A stretch of 64,000 bases of DNA from Epiperipatus broadwayi (GCA_028023455.1 JAQFVV010012405.1:11953423-12017422); one strand, 5' to 3'; shown: positions 1-10,804, counted from the stretch's first letter. Made by a program: numbers and translations. The notes: generated by a model not told the origin, from the letters alone.

Positions 1-160
1 TTACTTTTAACATGCATCTCTCCATACTTCTTTGAGTGGTATGAAGTCTCTGTATTGCTCGTCTATTAAGTGTCCAAGTCTCAGATCCATAAGAAAGAAC
101 TGATAAAACACATTTATTAAAAACCTTCCTTTTCAAACACATAATAATCATAATATATTG
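1..160 (-). pseudogene. RTE-like LINE, C-terminal fragment
   Basis: Read on the minus strand, this stretch encodes a broken version of the C-terminal region of an RTE-type LINE polyprotein: a YGSETWTLNRRAIQRL-like block followed by TTQRSMERCML. The same block is better preserved at 24694-24933, and nucleotide similarity between the two is obvious. The fragment runs off the window edge. It has no intact frame, so it is a dead retrotransposon piece. Confidence 0.75.
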
Positions 161-996
161 TAAATATAACTAGTTGTTTGTTTCAATTTTATTTAGATTA
201 ATTATTACATTAAATGTATATCAATAACAACATAGTAGACAAATAATTTTATATTGGATATTTGACCATTGTATATATATGCATTTGTCACATCTCTCTC
301 TCTATATATATATATATATAACATGCACATTAATTCACGATTTTTAGAATGGTTATAAATAAATGTATATAATGAAATAGTCCCAATAATTATAGTTACG
401 ATATATACCAAAAATAAATGTTAGGAAAGCACTTGCATTGTAAAAACGTGGACTGTGAATCTCAAGTTTCATGGATTATGGTTCCCGTTCTGTCACTTCC
501 GGTATCCAAATTTCTTCTAAATTCGGAGCAATAAACATGTGATTATTGTCTTTATTTTTATTTTAGTGGTGTAAGAAAAGATTATGAAGTATGTCAAAAA
601 ATAATGTTATTAAATCTAATGATTTATGTTGCTTAGTAGTTTATAAGAAACTTGGCGAGTGACAGAATTTGCTGGTCTTTCACAGCCCTAAATTGTGTAG
701 ATCATTTTAAAAAGGAAATAGTCGTGTAAAATCTATTGATAGAATGATGAAGAGTGGCTAACTACGATTGAATATGATGATCAGTATAATTGCTCATCTG
801 TGATATTTTGGGTCTCACTATTCTGTCTTTAGGCAGAGAACTTAAAATAATTAATTAAAACAAGCATCTTTATATCAAATGACCCCAAAATGGTGCTATA
901 TTTTTTTTTCTGTATGTATATATATTTATCAATATTGTACATCAGGTCTTGGTTTTTAGACATCAAGTTATTGCAGTGTACGGAAATAAGAGAGGC
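161..996. other. AT-rich stretch, no gene seen
   Basis: Contains a short TA microsatellite near 300-320 and otherwise unique AT-rich sequence. The short open frames here show no protein signature. Its right edge is the first copy of the PLE1 target-site duplication. Confidence 0.5.
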
Positions 997-1013
997 ATAT
1001 ACTTGTGGTGTTT
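997..1013 (+). repeat. 17-bp target-site duplication, left copy (PLE1)
   Basis: atatacttgtggtgttt is present here and again at 5207-5223, directly bounding the Penelope-like element. The duplication is perfect over 17 bp, which marks both ends of a real insertion. Confidence 0.85.
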
Positions 1014-1139
1014 TTCTGAAGGTTTGTGATGATGGTGTTCTAGCTGTATTTTTATATTGGACTATTTCCATCATCTAATATGTGTGTTGAATGTCTTTAG
1101 AAAAGTTTAATTTTTAGTTAAATATTCCAAATGCATTCA

Positions 1140-1287
1140 ACTGTTAGTAATATCACAGCAAACAGGTTAGTATATGCACCAACTGTTAGTAATATCACAG
1201 CAAACAAATGTTAATAATATCACAGCAAACAGGTTAGTATATGCACTAACTGTTAGTAATATCACAGCAAACAGGTTAGTATATGCA
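1140..1287 (-). repeat. Short tandem repeat, mirror copy
   Basis: Mirror of 4963-5110: units of roughly 45 bp containing gttagtaatatcacagcaaa, partly truncated in the middle. It belongs to the untranslated terminal region of PLE1. Confidence 0.8.
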
Positions 1288-1326
1288 CAACGTTTCGAGA
1301 GGTATTTTTCTCCCCTCTTCTTCAGG
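1288..1326 (-). ncRNA. Hammerhead-like hairpin, mirror copy in PLE1
   Basis: Exact mirror of the motif at 4924-4962, on the minus strand: CTGAAGA, a hairpin, then CGAAACG. See that entry for the comparison with the hammerhead core. Confidence 0.45.
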
Positions 1327-1356
1327 TGTTGCTGGCCTGACCAGTGACAGTACTAG

Positions 1357-1436
1357 CATGGGATTCGAACCTGGGTCCTTAGATTCTTGATTATTGAAAT
1401 TTAAGGTAACGCTCTAACCAACTGAGCCATCCTGCC
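1357..1436 (-). other. tRNA-like block, mirror copy in PLE1
   Basis: Mirror of 4814-4893. Box B-like ggttcgaatcc lies at 1361-1371 and box A-like tggctcagttgg at 1418-1429, both read on the minus strand. Confidence 0.7.
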
Positions 1437-2370
1437 AAAGGCAACAGTATGTAGTAATTTCATATACTTATCTATGAGGTTCCTCCTGATTTCTCCACTT
1501 TTTCCTCAGAGCAAAGTTGATTAGTGATTTCCATACATTATGTATAGTCACACTAGGTTGGCTTATGGGATTTTTTGCCATTGTCATGTGAGCAGCTTCT
1601 TTAAATTTTCTTCTTTGTACCTTTTCTTCTTTATCCAATATTTTTGTATTTTCCCAATTGAACGTATGTTCATTGGTCCATACATGGTCTGCTACCTTAG
1701 ACACATCTGTTTTCTCTCTTCTAATCATCAGTTTATGTTCTTGCAAGCGCTTTTGAATGGGACGGCTGGTCTCACCAATATATGTTCTTCCACATTCACA
1801 TGGTATTTCATAGATGCAGTTTTTTCTTTGCAGCATTTCAAGTTTAGGCTTTGTAGATGTTAGAATTCCTCGTAGTGTGGTATGGCTCTGAAAAGCTGTT
1901 CTGATGTTATACTGATTGCAGATTTTCCTTAATTTGTCTGCTATTTTTGGAATGTATGGATACACTACAGTACCAATAATTGTCTTTTCTCTTGATGGTT
2001 CTTTTTGTTGTCTGTTTAATGTTTTCTTAATAACAGCTGATGGATAACCATTTTTCTTAAGAGTTTGTTCTATATAGATCTTTTCTTTTTCCAAATCACC
2101 AGTTTCTGAACAAACTTCTTTTGCTCTGTTCCACAGTGATAGTATAACTCCATGTTTTGTGTTTCTGGTGTGATTAGATGTATAGGCTAGGTATTTTCCT
2201 GTATGTGTAGGTTTTCGGTAAACTGTAGTTTTGATTTTGCCATGAGGGAGTCTTGTTACAAGAACATCTAAGAATGCCAATTTTTGTTCTTGTTCTGGTT
2301 CTATTGTAAATTTAATTGAAGGGGATATGTTGTTGATGTGTGTCCAGAAAGTTTGTAGCAATGCTTCACC

Positions 2371-4782
2371 ATGTGGCCATACAACAAATGTATCATCCAC
2401 ATAGCGAAGCCAAACTTTAGGTGGATAAGGAGTAGTTTTTATGAAAAACTATGTCTAAAGCTGGCCAAAGTAGAAAATCATTTAACTTTCCTATGTAAAT
2501 GTAAATCGGAAGGGATAATTCCTAAAGGTTTGCAACTAAAACCTCCAATTCACTCTCAGAGAGCTGAGAAAATTACTCAGAGAGCAAGTGAAGCTCTGTT
2601 AAGAGAAAGAATAAATGCTCAAAGGTTTTCTAAGTATCAAACAATGCATTCAATTAATACTGTAGAATGTCTTCTAAAAAATAAACTTACTGACGATGAC
2701 TACATGAGAGTTTTTCAAGCAGTAAGAAAATCATATTCTATATTACATGGAAAAATAAAAGAATGTCAAAAGAAAAAACTTGCTAACCTACATGGGCATA
2801 TCAAAAATCATAATGTACCAAGCAATGTAACAGCTTCATCTGTTAAAAATCTAAGTTCTAAACATCTAACAGATACTGAAATTTCTGTTCTTGAAAGAGG
2901 ATTAAACTTTGCTGTAACACCATCTAATATCCCCTTATTAGATATAATGGCAGCCACTGAGGAAGTCACTCAAAAATTGCCTTTAGAAGAAGCAGCAGAA
3001 TTGCGCTGGAGAATAAAAAGAACACTTGACAAGCAACAAAAATTGCAGTCAAACATATCCTATGGGGAGAGGAAAGCAATTAAATCTCTCAAAGCAGATA
3101 AATCTATAATTATTCTCCCTGCTGACAAAGGCAATGCAACAGTTGTAATGGATACAACTGATTATGACAACAAAATACAAGAACTCCTCACAGCTGGCCA
3201 ATATAGAAAAGTGGCAAAAGATCCGATACCAAGTACGGAAACAAAGTTACAAGCATTACTCAGAAAGCATCGCAAGTACTTCACTGATTCAGAAAAGAGT
3301 AAAATAACATCATATTTCAGCAAAATTCCTCATCTTTATGGTCTACCTAAAATCCATAAGGATCATGTTCCATTACGACCTATTGTTAGTTCTAGAGATT
3401 CACCTTGCCAGAATTTGGCAAGATTTCTTCTCAAAGTTCTAAGTCCTTTGGCATGCAAGACCCAATCATTCGTTAGGGATTCTAGACACTTTGTAGAATT
3501 AATCAAGAACATGAAAATTGAAAGAACTGACTTACTGGTAAGCTTTGATGTGGAAAGTTTATTCACAAATGTACCATGTGAAGAAGCATTGTCTATTGTA
3601 AGAAAAAGGTTAAATGATGATAATAGTTTACAAACCAGAACAGCTCTTCCTATTGATAGCATAATGGAACTATTAACTTTCTGTATAAAAACAACCTACT
3701 TTCAATATAACACAGAGTTCTTCCAACAAAATCAAGGAATGGCTATGGGCTCACCATTGTCTCCCCTGATTAGCAATATTTATATGGAAGAACTTGAAAC
3801 CACAGCCATAAAAACTACTCCTTATCCACCTAAAGTTTGGCTTCGCTATGTGGATGATACATTTGTTGTATGGCCACATGGTGAAGCATTGCTACAAACT
3901 TTCTGGACACACATCAACAACATATCCCCTTCAATTAAATTTACAATAGAACCAGAACAAGAACAAAAATTGGCATTCTTAGATGTTCTTGTGACAAGAC
4001 TCCCTCATGGCAAAATCAAAACTACAGTTTACCGAAAACCTACACATACAGGAAAATACCTAGCCTATACATCTAATCACACCAGAAACACAAAACATGG
4101 AGTTATACTATCACTGTGGAACAGAGCAAAAGAAGTTTGTTCAGAAACTGGTGATTTGGAAAAAGAAAAGATCTATATAGAACAAACTCTTAAGAAAAAT
4201 GGTTATCCATCAGCTGTTATTAAGAAAACATTAAACAGACAACAAAAAGAACCATCAAGAGAAAAGACAATTATTGGTACTGTAGTGTATCCATACATTC
4301 CAAAAATAGCAGACAAATTAAGGAAAATCTGCAATCAGTATAACATCAGAACAGCTTTTCAGAGCCATACCACACTACGAGGAATTCTAACATCTACAAA
4401 GCCTAAACTTGAAATGCTGCAAAGAAAAAACTGCATCTATGAAATACCATGTGAATGTGGAAGAACATATATTGGTGAGACCAGCCGTCCCATTCAAAAG
4501 CGCTTGCAAGAACATAAACTGATGATTAGAAGAGAGAAAACAGATGTGTCTAAGGTAGCAGACCATGTATGGACCAATGAACATACGTTCAATTGGGAAA
4601 ATACAAAAATATTGGATAAAGAAGAAAAGGTACAAAGAAGAAAATTTAAAGAAGCTGCTCACATGACAATGGCAAAAAATCCCATAAGCCAACCTAGTGT
4701 GACTATACATAATGTATGGAAATCACTAATCAACTTTGCTCTGAGGAAAAAGTGGAGAAATCAGGAGGAACCTCATAGATAA
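2371..4782 (+). CDS. Penelope-like reverse transcriptase with GIY-YIG endonuclease
   Basis: An 803-codon uninterrupted frame. The first 24 or so codons come from the inverted arm, so the native N-terminus is probably truncated and the ATG at 2371 is incidental. Genuine PLE sequence begins near 2444. A charged, helical N-terminal region leads into RT. The conserved YGLPKIHK block is at about residues 323-330, followed by LRPIVSS. Motif A is FDVESLFTNVP (about 390-400), motif B QGMAMGSPLSP (about 454-464), and motif C YVDD, catalytic, at about 491-494. The GIY-YIG nuclease starts near residue 686: CIYEIPCECGRTYIGET, then a conserved R and QKRLQEH. Both enzymatic domains look catalytically complete. 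Known family role: the endonuclease nicks target DNA and the RT copies the element RNA at the nick. The frame ends in NQEEPHR and a TAG stop, 30 bp before the tRNA-like block. Confidence 0.96.
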   Translation: MWPYNKCIIHIAKPNFRWIRSSFYEKLCLKLAKVENHLTFLCKCKSEGIIPKGLQLKPPIHSQRAEKITQRASEALLRERINAQRFSKYQTMHSINTVECLLKNKLTDDDYMRVFQAVRKSYSILHGKIKECQKKKLANLHGHIKNHNVPSNVTASSVKNLSSKHLTDTEISVLERGLNFAVTPSNIPLLDIMAATEEVTQKLPLEEAAELRWRIKRTLDKQQKLQSNISYGERKAIKSLKADKSIIILPADKGNATVVMDTTDYDNKIQELLTAGQYRKVAKDPIPSTETKLQALLRKHRKYFTDSEKSKITSYFSKIPHLYGLPKIHKDHVPLRPIVSSRDSPCQNLARFLLKVLSPLACKTQSFVRDSRHFVELIKNMKIERTDLLVSFDVESLFTNVPCEEALSIVRKRLNDDNSLQTRTALPIDSIMELLTFCIKTTYFQYNTEFFQQNQGMAMGSPLSPLISNIYMEELETTAIKTTPYPPKVWLRYVDDTFVVWPHGEALLQTFWTHINNISPSIKFTIEPEQEQKLAFLDVLVTRLPHGKIKTTVYRKPTHTGKYLAYTSNHTRNTKHGVILSLWNRAKEVCSETGDLEKEKIYIEQTLKKNGYPSAVIKKTLNRQQKEPSREKTIIGTVVYPYIPKIADKLRKICNQYNIRTAFQSHTTLRGILTSTKPKLEMLQRKNCIYEIPCECGRTYIGETSRPIQKRLQEHKLMIRREKTDVSKVADHVWTNEHTFNWENTKILDKEEKVQRRKFKEAAHMTMAKNPISQPSVTIHNVWKSLINFALRKKWRNQEEPHR

Positions 4783-4813
4783 GTATATGAAATTACTACA
4801 TACTGTTGCCTTT

Positions 4814-4893
4814 GGCAGGATGGCTCAGTTGGTTAGAGCGTTACCTTAAATTTCAATAATCAAGAATCTAAGGACCCAGGTTCGAATCCCATG
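4814..4893 (+). other. tRNA-like sequence inside PLE1 3' UTR
   Basis: Begins ggcaggatggctcagttgg with a paired D-arm (GCTC...GAGC) and a box A-like segment at 4821-4832. A consensus box B, ggttcgaatcc, is at 4879-4889, about 50 bp further on. The T-stem pairs for only two base pairs and the anticodon region is not a clean stem-loop, so this is a tRNA relic or mimic and not a working tRNA gene. A decayed version is present at the same place in the old PLE1 relative at 33.4 kb, so it belongs to the element and is not a chance insertion. It could serve as an internal RNA polymerase III promoter, which is inference. Confidence 0.72.
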
Positions 4894-4923
4894 CTAGTAC
4901 TGTCACTGGTCAGGCCAGCAACA

Positions 4924-4962
4924 CCTGAAGAAGAGGGGAGAAAAATACCTCTCGAAACGTTG
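4924..4962 (+). ncRNA. Hammerhead-like hairpin in PLE1 terminal region
   Basis: CTGAAGA (4925-4931) is followed by AGAGG, a loop, CCTCT, then CGAAACG (GAAA at 4954-4957). Hammerhead ribozymes have CUGANGA, helix II, then GAAA, and PLE terminal repeats are known to carry such motifs. Here the base pair next to the core is missing because an extra C precedes GAAA. Stems I and III are not clear either. It is a likely relative or degenerate form, and activity is doubtful. Confidence 0.5.
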
Positions 4963-5110
4963 TGCATATACTAACCTGTTTGCTGTGATATTACTAACAG
5001 TTAGTGCATATACTAACCTGTTTGCTGTGATATTATTAACATTTGTTTGCTGTGATATTACTAACAGTTGGTGCATATACTAACCTGTTTGCTGTGATAT
5101 TACTAACAGT
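4963..5110 (+). repeat. Short tandem repeat in PLE1 3' end
   Basis: Three full and one partial copy of a roughly 45-bp unit containing catatactaacctgtttgct and gtgatattactaacagtt. Tandem units near the 3' end are common in retroelement tails. Confidence 0.8.
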
Positions 5111-5206
5111 TGAATGCATTTGGAATATTTAACTAAAAATTAAACTTTTCTAAAGACATTCAACACACATATTAGATGATGGAAATAGTCCAATATAAAA
5201 ATACAG

Positions 5207-5223
5207 ATATACTTGTGGTGTTT
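5207..5223 (+). repeat. 17-bp target-site duplication, right copy (PLE1)
   Basis: Perfect repeat of 997-1013, immediately after the last base shared by the inverted arms. Confidence 0.85.
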
Positions 5224-5239
5224 GCAGAAAAAGAAACAT

Positions 5240-7620
5240 TTTATATTATGGATTCTTTTTTTAGAAAAAAATGTTAAGAAGAAATGGATACAAAAGCATC
5301 TAAATGAAGGTAAAGCAGAATTGTATTATGATATGATTAGCAGATATATAAATTTCAAGATGTAACGTTCTCAATACCTGAATGCAGAAAGTGATCATTG
5401 ATTAATGAGATATAAAGTGCACGTTAATGCATGTTAATGCAAAACCAGAGAGACAAAAATTATTAAGTAACAACACTATTCACAGTTGACAGTCCTAACT
5501 TTCAGGAACATTACAATGAATTTAAATTAGAATTTGCAAATCATTTTAAAATATTAACAGATTTTGAAGATGATTCACAATTGAATGAAATAAATAAGAA
5601 GATTACTGATATAATATTAAGAACAGCAGAAAAGATAGTTGGTACTAAAAGGCAGTAATTGACAAGTAAAATTTCTGTTGAGGCAAGACAATAAATAAAG
5701 GAATATGAAAATATAGAAAAATGATGCATTAAGAAAAATTGAATATCTAGAATATGGTAAAATATTACCAAAACATTACAGATGATATAAGAAAATATAA
5801 TTATGAAAGAATGAAAGCTGTAAAAAAAATAAAAGTATTAAAAATGTAAAACAACATCTTGATATCAGTAGAAAACTTATTTCTGCAATAAGAATATGGA
5901 GCTATTATAAAAAGAGATGACATTGTAAAATGTGTGGAAAAATTTCATAAATAATTATATACCAATAAAAAAAACAAGGAAAAATATTATCTATAATAAT
6001 TGCCCAGAATTTTAAATGAAGTAAGACAAGTGATTAAATATATGTGAAGAGGGGAAAAGCTCCTAGTAATGATGAAAGTGTAGTTGAAATTTAAGAGGAA
6101 GCAAGTGAAGAAATAAAAAAAAATGTTGGCAAAGTTTTATATCAAATGTGTCTAAATAATAAAGATGTTGCAGATGATTGGAAAAATGTAGTACTAACAT
6201 TATTATTTTAAAAAGGTGATAAAGAAGATATTAGAAATTACAGGCCTATTGTTTTTTTACCAATTCTGTACAAAATTTTAACCAAGATAATTACAACTCA
6301 TCTACAGCAAGCTTTGAATTTGAGCCTACTAAAACAACAAGCTTCATTTAAAAGTAGTTTTAATACAATGGATCACATCCAAGTAGTGAGAGTAGAAAGA
6401 ATCAATGAACAGAGTTGTCATTGTGATTTGGACTTGAAGATTATTTAAAGACATTTGATTGTATGAGCATTTTTTTAATAATTAAAGCATTCAATCTTCA
6501 AGATATGGACACAAAATGTGGTCATATTTTAAAGAATATTTATCAAAAAGCAACAGCAATGATTAGATTATTTAGTGATGCTAAAATGATTAAAACTAGA
6601 GAATTGTGTACAAACCATGATTCCTCATATCCAAAATGTTTTATAGCAGTTTTGCAAGAAATATTTTGTGGATTAAAATGAGAAGCTTAATGAGTAAAGG
6701 TAAATGAAGAGTACTCAAGTCATCTGATATTTTGCAGATGATTGTAATTTTTCCCCATGTGTCATAGCATCAGCCAGGAAGCAAACCCGCTAACTCAGGA
6801 CAACTGCTTGTAAAGCGGCTGTCACTGACCTCTCGACCACCAATGCTTGACAACAGATGATTGTAATTAATTTGCAAATAATGTTTTAGAGCTTCAGAAA
6901 ATTTTGCAAGATTTATCAGATAAAACTAAGAATGTAGTACTAATGATATATATTAATAAAACTAAAATAATATTCAATTGATTTTCTCAAAAAAAAAAAA
7001 ATTGATAATGTTGAATTATAAGAAATTCACCAAAACAAATACTTTGATAAACTTAGTAATAGAAATGAAAACATAATGGATGACATTGATCACAGAATTA
7101 AACTTGGATGGAATGCTTTTGGTAGAAAAAATGTGATTTCAAAAGGAAATATATATTTGAAAAGAAAGATGGTCTGAGACATAAACACTTAACAGATGAG
7201 CAATACATAGACTTCTAGACCACTTAAAAAGATGGAGAGATATATGTTCACAGTAACAGAATGGGATCAAAAATTAAATATATGAGTGAGAGAACAAACA
7301 AGTGTTGGTAACATTATTGAAAGAGTTAAGAGACTAAAGTGTAGTTGGACTAGACATATTTCTAGAATCGATGATAATAGTTGAATAGTTTAAATCTTAA
7401 ACTGGATTTAAAGTGAATATAAAAGACCTAGAAAGTGATTGCAAATGAAATGGTTGGATGAAATAAGGAAGTATGATGAAGTGATATGGAGAAGAGAGAC
7501 CAGAATAAACTTGAAAAAAAAAAACTATTATTTTCCTGTGGCTAGATAATGGTTAAAAATGTTGGTTGAATTAAAGTCATTATAAAATCTAATTCAGAAT
7601 CTTGGAGACTTCTATGCTTG
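5240..7620 (+). pseudogene. RTE-like LINE, decayed, from end of endonuclease to 3' tail
   Basis: Conceptual translation in shifting frames follows the RTE order. Near 5385 there is an SDHxLI remnant of the endonuclease, then a linker (DSPNFQEHYNEFKLEF at about 5488-5535). RT motifs follow at about 6200-6420, including KGDKEDIRNYRPI and a LYKILTKII segment. DDIDHRIKLGWNAFGR is near 7080-7130, then a broken GSETW-like block and the C-terminal WRRE-type tail near 7490. Many stops and frameshifts show it is dead. A SINE interrupts it at 6750-6853. Parts of the same LINE group recur at 1-160, 24.5, 25.3 and 27.9 kb. The exact clade label is from memory of family signatures. Confidence 0.8.
6750..6853 (-). 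mobile_element. tRNA-derived SINE with 15-bp target duplication
   Basis: Minus strand: tgtcaagcattggtggtcga opens the unit. A tRNA-like body follows, with ctttacaagcag as the anticodon-arm region and an extra variable-arm-like stretch. Then come a box B-like gcgggtttgcttcc, atgctatgacacatg, and a short A-rich tail. The target duplication cagatgattgtaatt is perfect at 6735-6749 and 6854-6868. The unit is only about 100 bp: it is nearly all tRNA-related with no obvious separate body. Four other copies lie in this window. It interrupts the decayed RTE LINE, so it is younger than that LINE. Confidence 0.9.
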
Positions 7621-8008
7621 GAATGATTTTACTGTGTAACAAAACCCTCTACTGGTGTTGATGTTTTATAATTGAATTGACATTAACCAATACCTTTTGT
7701 AGACAGAAAAAAATGATATAAATGTATTTGATTGGCTTCATCTTCAGTACAATGGCAATCTAATAAATTATTTTTATAATTACAAAGTCAGAATGCAAAA
7801 AAAAAGTACTTACATAAATGAGATATTTATTTTATTAACAAATACTTGTAAATGCAGATTATTGCAAAGTTCATAAAAAGTTTGATTGCTAGAAGTAACT
7901 TTGTTGATCTATGATATATGGGCCTTGAATTCCAGAATCTTTACCTCTATCATTGCAGCAAACCATGCTTAAACCAATTGCATGTTTATTACAAAAAAAG
8001 GAACATTA
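7621..8008. other. AT-rich stretch, no gene seen
   Basis: Unique AT-rich sequence between the LINE tail and the TIR element, with no coding signature. Confidence 0.45.
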
Positions 8009-8010
8009 TA

Positions 8011-8964
8011 CACCTGGTTCTCGTTTTACGCGATAGATAGGTTCCTCAGAAAACACGTGCAAACGAAATCATGCAAAAATAGACGTAACTTACATTGAAA
8101 AAGTGGAGATGCGGTCTGTGATTTTTCAAAATTTGTGTAAAAGCAAAGCACCAACGTAAAATTATTTTAAAATTTGCGCAAAAAAAAAAAAATAAGGAAA
8201 TAAAATATGACTAATAAAAAATTTCAAATTTGAAAAAAATTGATACAAGACAAACTTTTTTTAACTATAATATTTAATTTTATTCAAAACAATATATTTT
8301 TATGCATAATTTACAGTAATTTACATTTTTTTATACACATTTTAATTATTATCGCTATTTGCCATTAAACAGGTTCGTTTGAAAACTGGTAAAAAATCAG
8401 ATTCTTCACAAGAGGAAATACAACTAGCACCAACGTCGCTCTCATGTTGTGTTAATGGTTTTCTGGTGACAACGTAATTAGTAATTAATCTAACAACTAA
8501 AAATTAAATTCTTATTTTTGTCTTTATTTTTTTAATTTTCAATTTTAATTGTGCCCACTGCTATTACTCACCTTTTAAAAATAAACTTGCGGACACTAAA
8601 TGATTAATAATTGATTATGTTCTTTTTTAAAAAGCAAAAACAGAATGTGATTTAAAATGCAAAATTAACATGCACAATGTTTGAACAAATTTACACTCTA
8701 ATCTTGTAAAATTTAATGTGTGTATACATAAAATGTGGAAATCATGATTTTAATTTCATTATTGCATAATATCTTACTATTATAAAGCACTGAAAATATT
8801 GAAATTACTAAGATGAAAGTCGAATTCCAATAATGTGCTATTACTTTCAATATGACGTAAGTGTGCAAAATTTATTATTTAAAGTAATAGCGCATTATCG
8901 GAGTTCGACTTCCGGAGAAACGTGAATCGCGTTAAATAAATCAGCATAAAAAGAGACCCAGGTG
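8011..8964. mobile_element. 954-bp DNA transposon remnant with TIRs and TA duplication
   Basis: Left end cacctggttctcgttttacg and right end ...agagacccaggtg form terminal inverted repeats (cacctgg / ccaggtg plus further similarity), each flanked by TA. That is typical of the Tc1/mariner/pogo superfamily. A short open frame on the minus strand (about 8342-8460) ends NSDNN-stop and contains HESDVGASCISSCEESDF, which could be an acidic tail of a transposase. No catalytic region remains. An internal 30-bp imperfect inverted repeat lies at 8818-8847 and 8881-8910. Assignment to pogo/Tigger-like is a guess. Confidence 0.6.
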
Positions 8965-8966
8965 TA

Positions 8967-10800
8967 TTTACATTTTGTGCCCTCTCTCGGTCATTTCAAA
9001 TCACATTTTCTTTATTTTGCATTCATTTTATAGTAAATTCTTAGCTTAATCTATATTTAAAATTTTAATTCCAAAAAAAAAAAATCAGCATTTGGCAATG
9101 TTTTTGCAAAAAAAATTGAATTTTGCTTGCCATATATGATCATACAAAGAACCGATTGTCCATCCTCTTTTGCTTCACAGACCAACTATCAATTTTGGCC
9201 ATTGTTGACCAGGAGTTTCTAAAATCAAAGTCTGAAATTACATTTAAATGTTTTATGCTTGTAACAGATTTCGAATGTAAATAAATATATTTTCCATAAT
9301 TTTTTTACATTCATAATTAATTTTTTACAATACTGTATCTAAATATAAGCTTTGATTCAAAAGTTTTTTTAAAAAATTTTAGAAGAAAAACAATCAAGAC
9401 AAGTGAATAATGCTCAACCGTTATTTGCATATCAATGACATTTGGTAACAACGAGCAAATTACAACTATTTTTCACAAATATATATATATATGTTTATTA
9501 TTCACACTATATTGACAAATAAAATAGCTGGAATTAGATTTGTATTTAAAATATTTAATTTTAGACAAAGAAAAGCATTCTTAACACATTTTTCTTCAGT
9601 TATTAATTTTATTTTAAATTGCCCCCAAAGAAATTACCAAGCATCATATTATGGAGAAATCAGGACCAACATTTCAACCAGAGTACTATAGCATAGATAC
9701 CTTTATAATAAGACTAAAACTAAGTTTGAAAGTAATTCAATTTTTGCTGAACATGAAAGAGACACTGGCCATAGTTTCACACCAACCATTATTGTCTGCT
9801 CTGAGAGAAATGATACCAAGAGCAAGGTCAGGGAAGCATGCTACATAGAAAGTGATACCACATCAATCAATAGAAGAGAGGCCTGCTTTTCTCTTTCTCA
9901 AAAATGGTCTCTGTAGCCACTTTACATTAATTTGCATACATTTGCATTGACAGTTGTATAGTTCTGGACATTCTAGTAGCTATGAATATGGGAGTATGAA
10001 TCCTCCCCAAAGCGCTCAGCTTAGTAAATTGTAGAATATTATTTACTTTATTCACTGTTATCAGCTTCATTATCTGTGCACAAAGCACATATATGTATTA
10101 TGGATTTTACTTGCTAATGAAGTAAATTTTTAACTATTTAAATTTTTTGTTACATTTAAACAATTTGAAAGTAGATTAATCCAATTACTGTACATAAATA
10201 TTTTTATGAATAGAAACGTACTAGAACCATAATTGATAAATAAAATTACTTGATTTTTTACTCCATCTCATGAATAAAAAAATTCGTTAGCTAAAGATTG
10301 AAATGACAACATTTTTATTGTTTTAAATCTTTGATAACTGAACTTTTACTATCCCTTTAGTTGTGCACATTTTTGGTCTCTATGCAAACATTTTAAAAAA
10401 AAATATTAAAATTTGATATTTATAAGGATATATCTTAATATAACTATTTTAAATATATATAAGTGCTTCTAGGACCCATGGAACCCTATATATTCTCTTG
10501 CTTTGCTTCGCAATAAATACGCCATTGATTAGTGGTTTAAATTTCTAGGTCATTCTAGGATAGCAAGATGAATTCTTATGCATTGATTGTAAGAAGAAAA
10601 ACATATGATTGTAATATAAGACCTTTACTATTGATGGGCTGAATCGTCAAAACGCATGATTGTCTTTATTTTGCAAAAATTATTAAAAAAATATTTATTT
10701 TAAAAAATAGTCTTATATGAGTAGATTTTTAAAAGTTTTCCAAATGTTTTGAAAAATTACAACAAGTGATTAAAACTGACTGCAGTCACGTTAAATATTA
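8967..10800. other. AT-rich stretch, no gene seen
   Basis: Holds a short TA run at 9480-9492 and short open frames at 9491-9848 without protein-family signatures. Nothing supports a gene. Confidence 0.45.
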
Positions 10801-10804
10801 TGAA

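Larger units (their letters stand above)
1044..2443 (-). repeat. PLE1 inverted 3'-end copy (left arm)
   Basis: Reverse complement of 3807-5206. The minus strand 2400-1468 encodes the same 310 C-terminal residues as the full-length frame, including the end of the RT and the whole GIY-YIG domain, and ends at the same stop. It lacks the catalytic RT core, so it cannot act alone. The junction with the forward body lies at 2443/2444: the match to the right arm stops there (g expected, a found). Confidence 0.95.
1014..5206 (+). mobile_element. Penelope-like element PLE1, near-intact, with inverted 5' copy
   Basis: A 4.2-kb retroelement. In order it holds about 30 bp of extra 5' sequence (1014-1043), an inverted copy of its own 3' end (1044-2443), the body with one long reading frame (to 4782), then a tRNA-like block, a hammerhead-like hairpin, a short tandem repeat and the 3' end at 5206. 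The two 1,400-bp arms pair with coordinates summing to 6250 and look identical throughout, including 310 encoded residues. Penelope elements are known for terminal repeats that can be direct or inverted, 5' truncation and variable target duplications. Identical arms, an open frame and a perfect target duplication indicate a recent insertion. Confidence 0.95.
3807..5206 (+). repeat. PLE1 forward 3' end (right arm of inverted repeat)
   Basis: Pairs with 1044-2443 as an apparently perfect 1,400-bp inverted repeat with a 1,363-bp spacer. It contains the last part of the RT palm, the connector, GIY-YIG, the stop codon and the 3' untranslated region. Confidence 0.95.

Noticed and set aside
1540-1863. 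107-residue open frame, also present at 4387-4710 on the other strand
   Set aside because: It is the antisense shadow of the PLE1 C-terminal coding region, present twice because of the inverted arms.
1468-2400. 310-residue frame as an independent gene
   Set aside because: It is the inverted truncated copy of the PLE1 C-terminus with no RT core. Annotated as part of the arm.
4814-4893. Functional tRNA gene
   Set aside because: T-stem and anticodon arm do not fold properly and it is embedded in PLE copies, so it is only tRNA-like.
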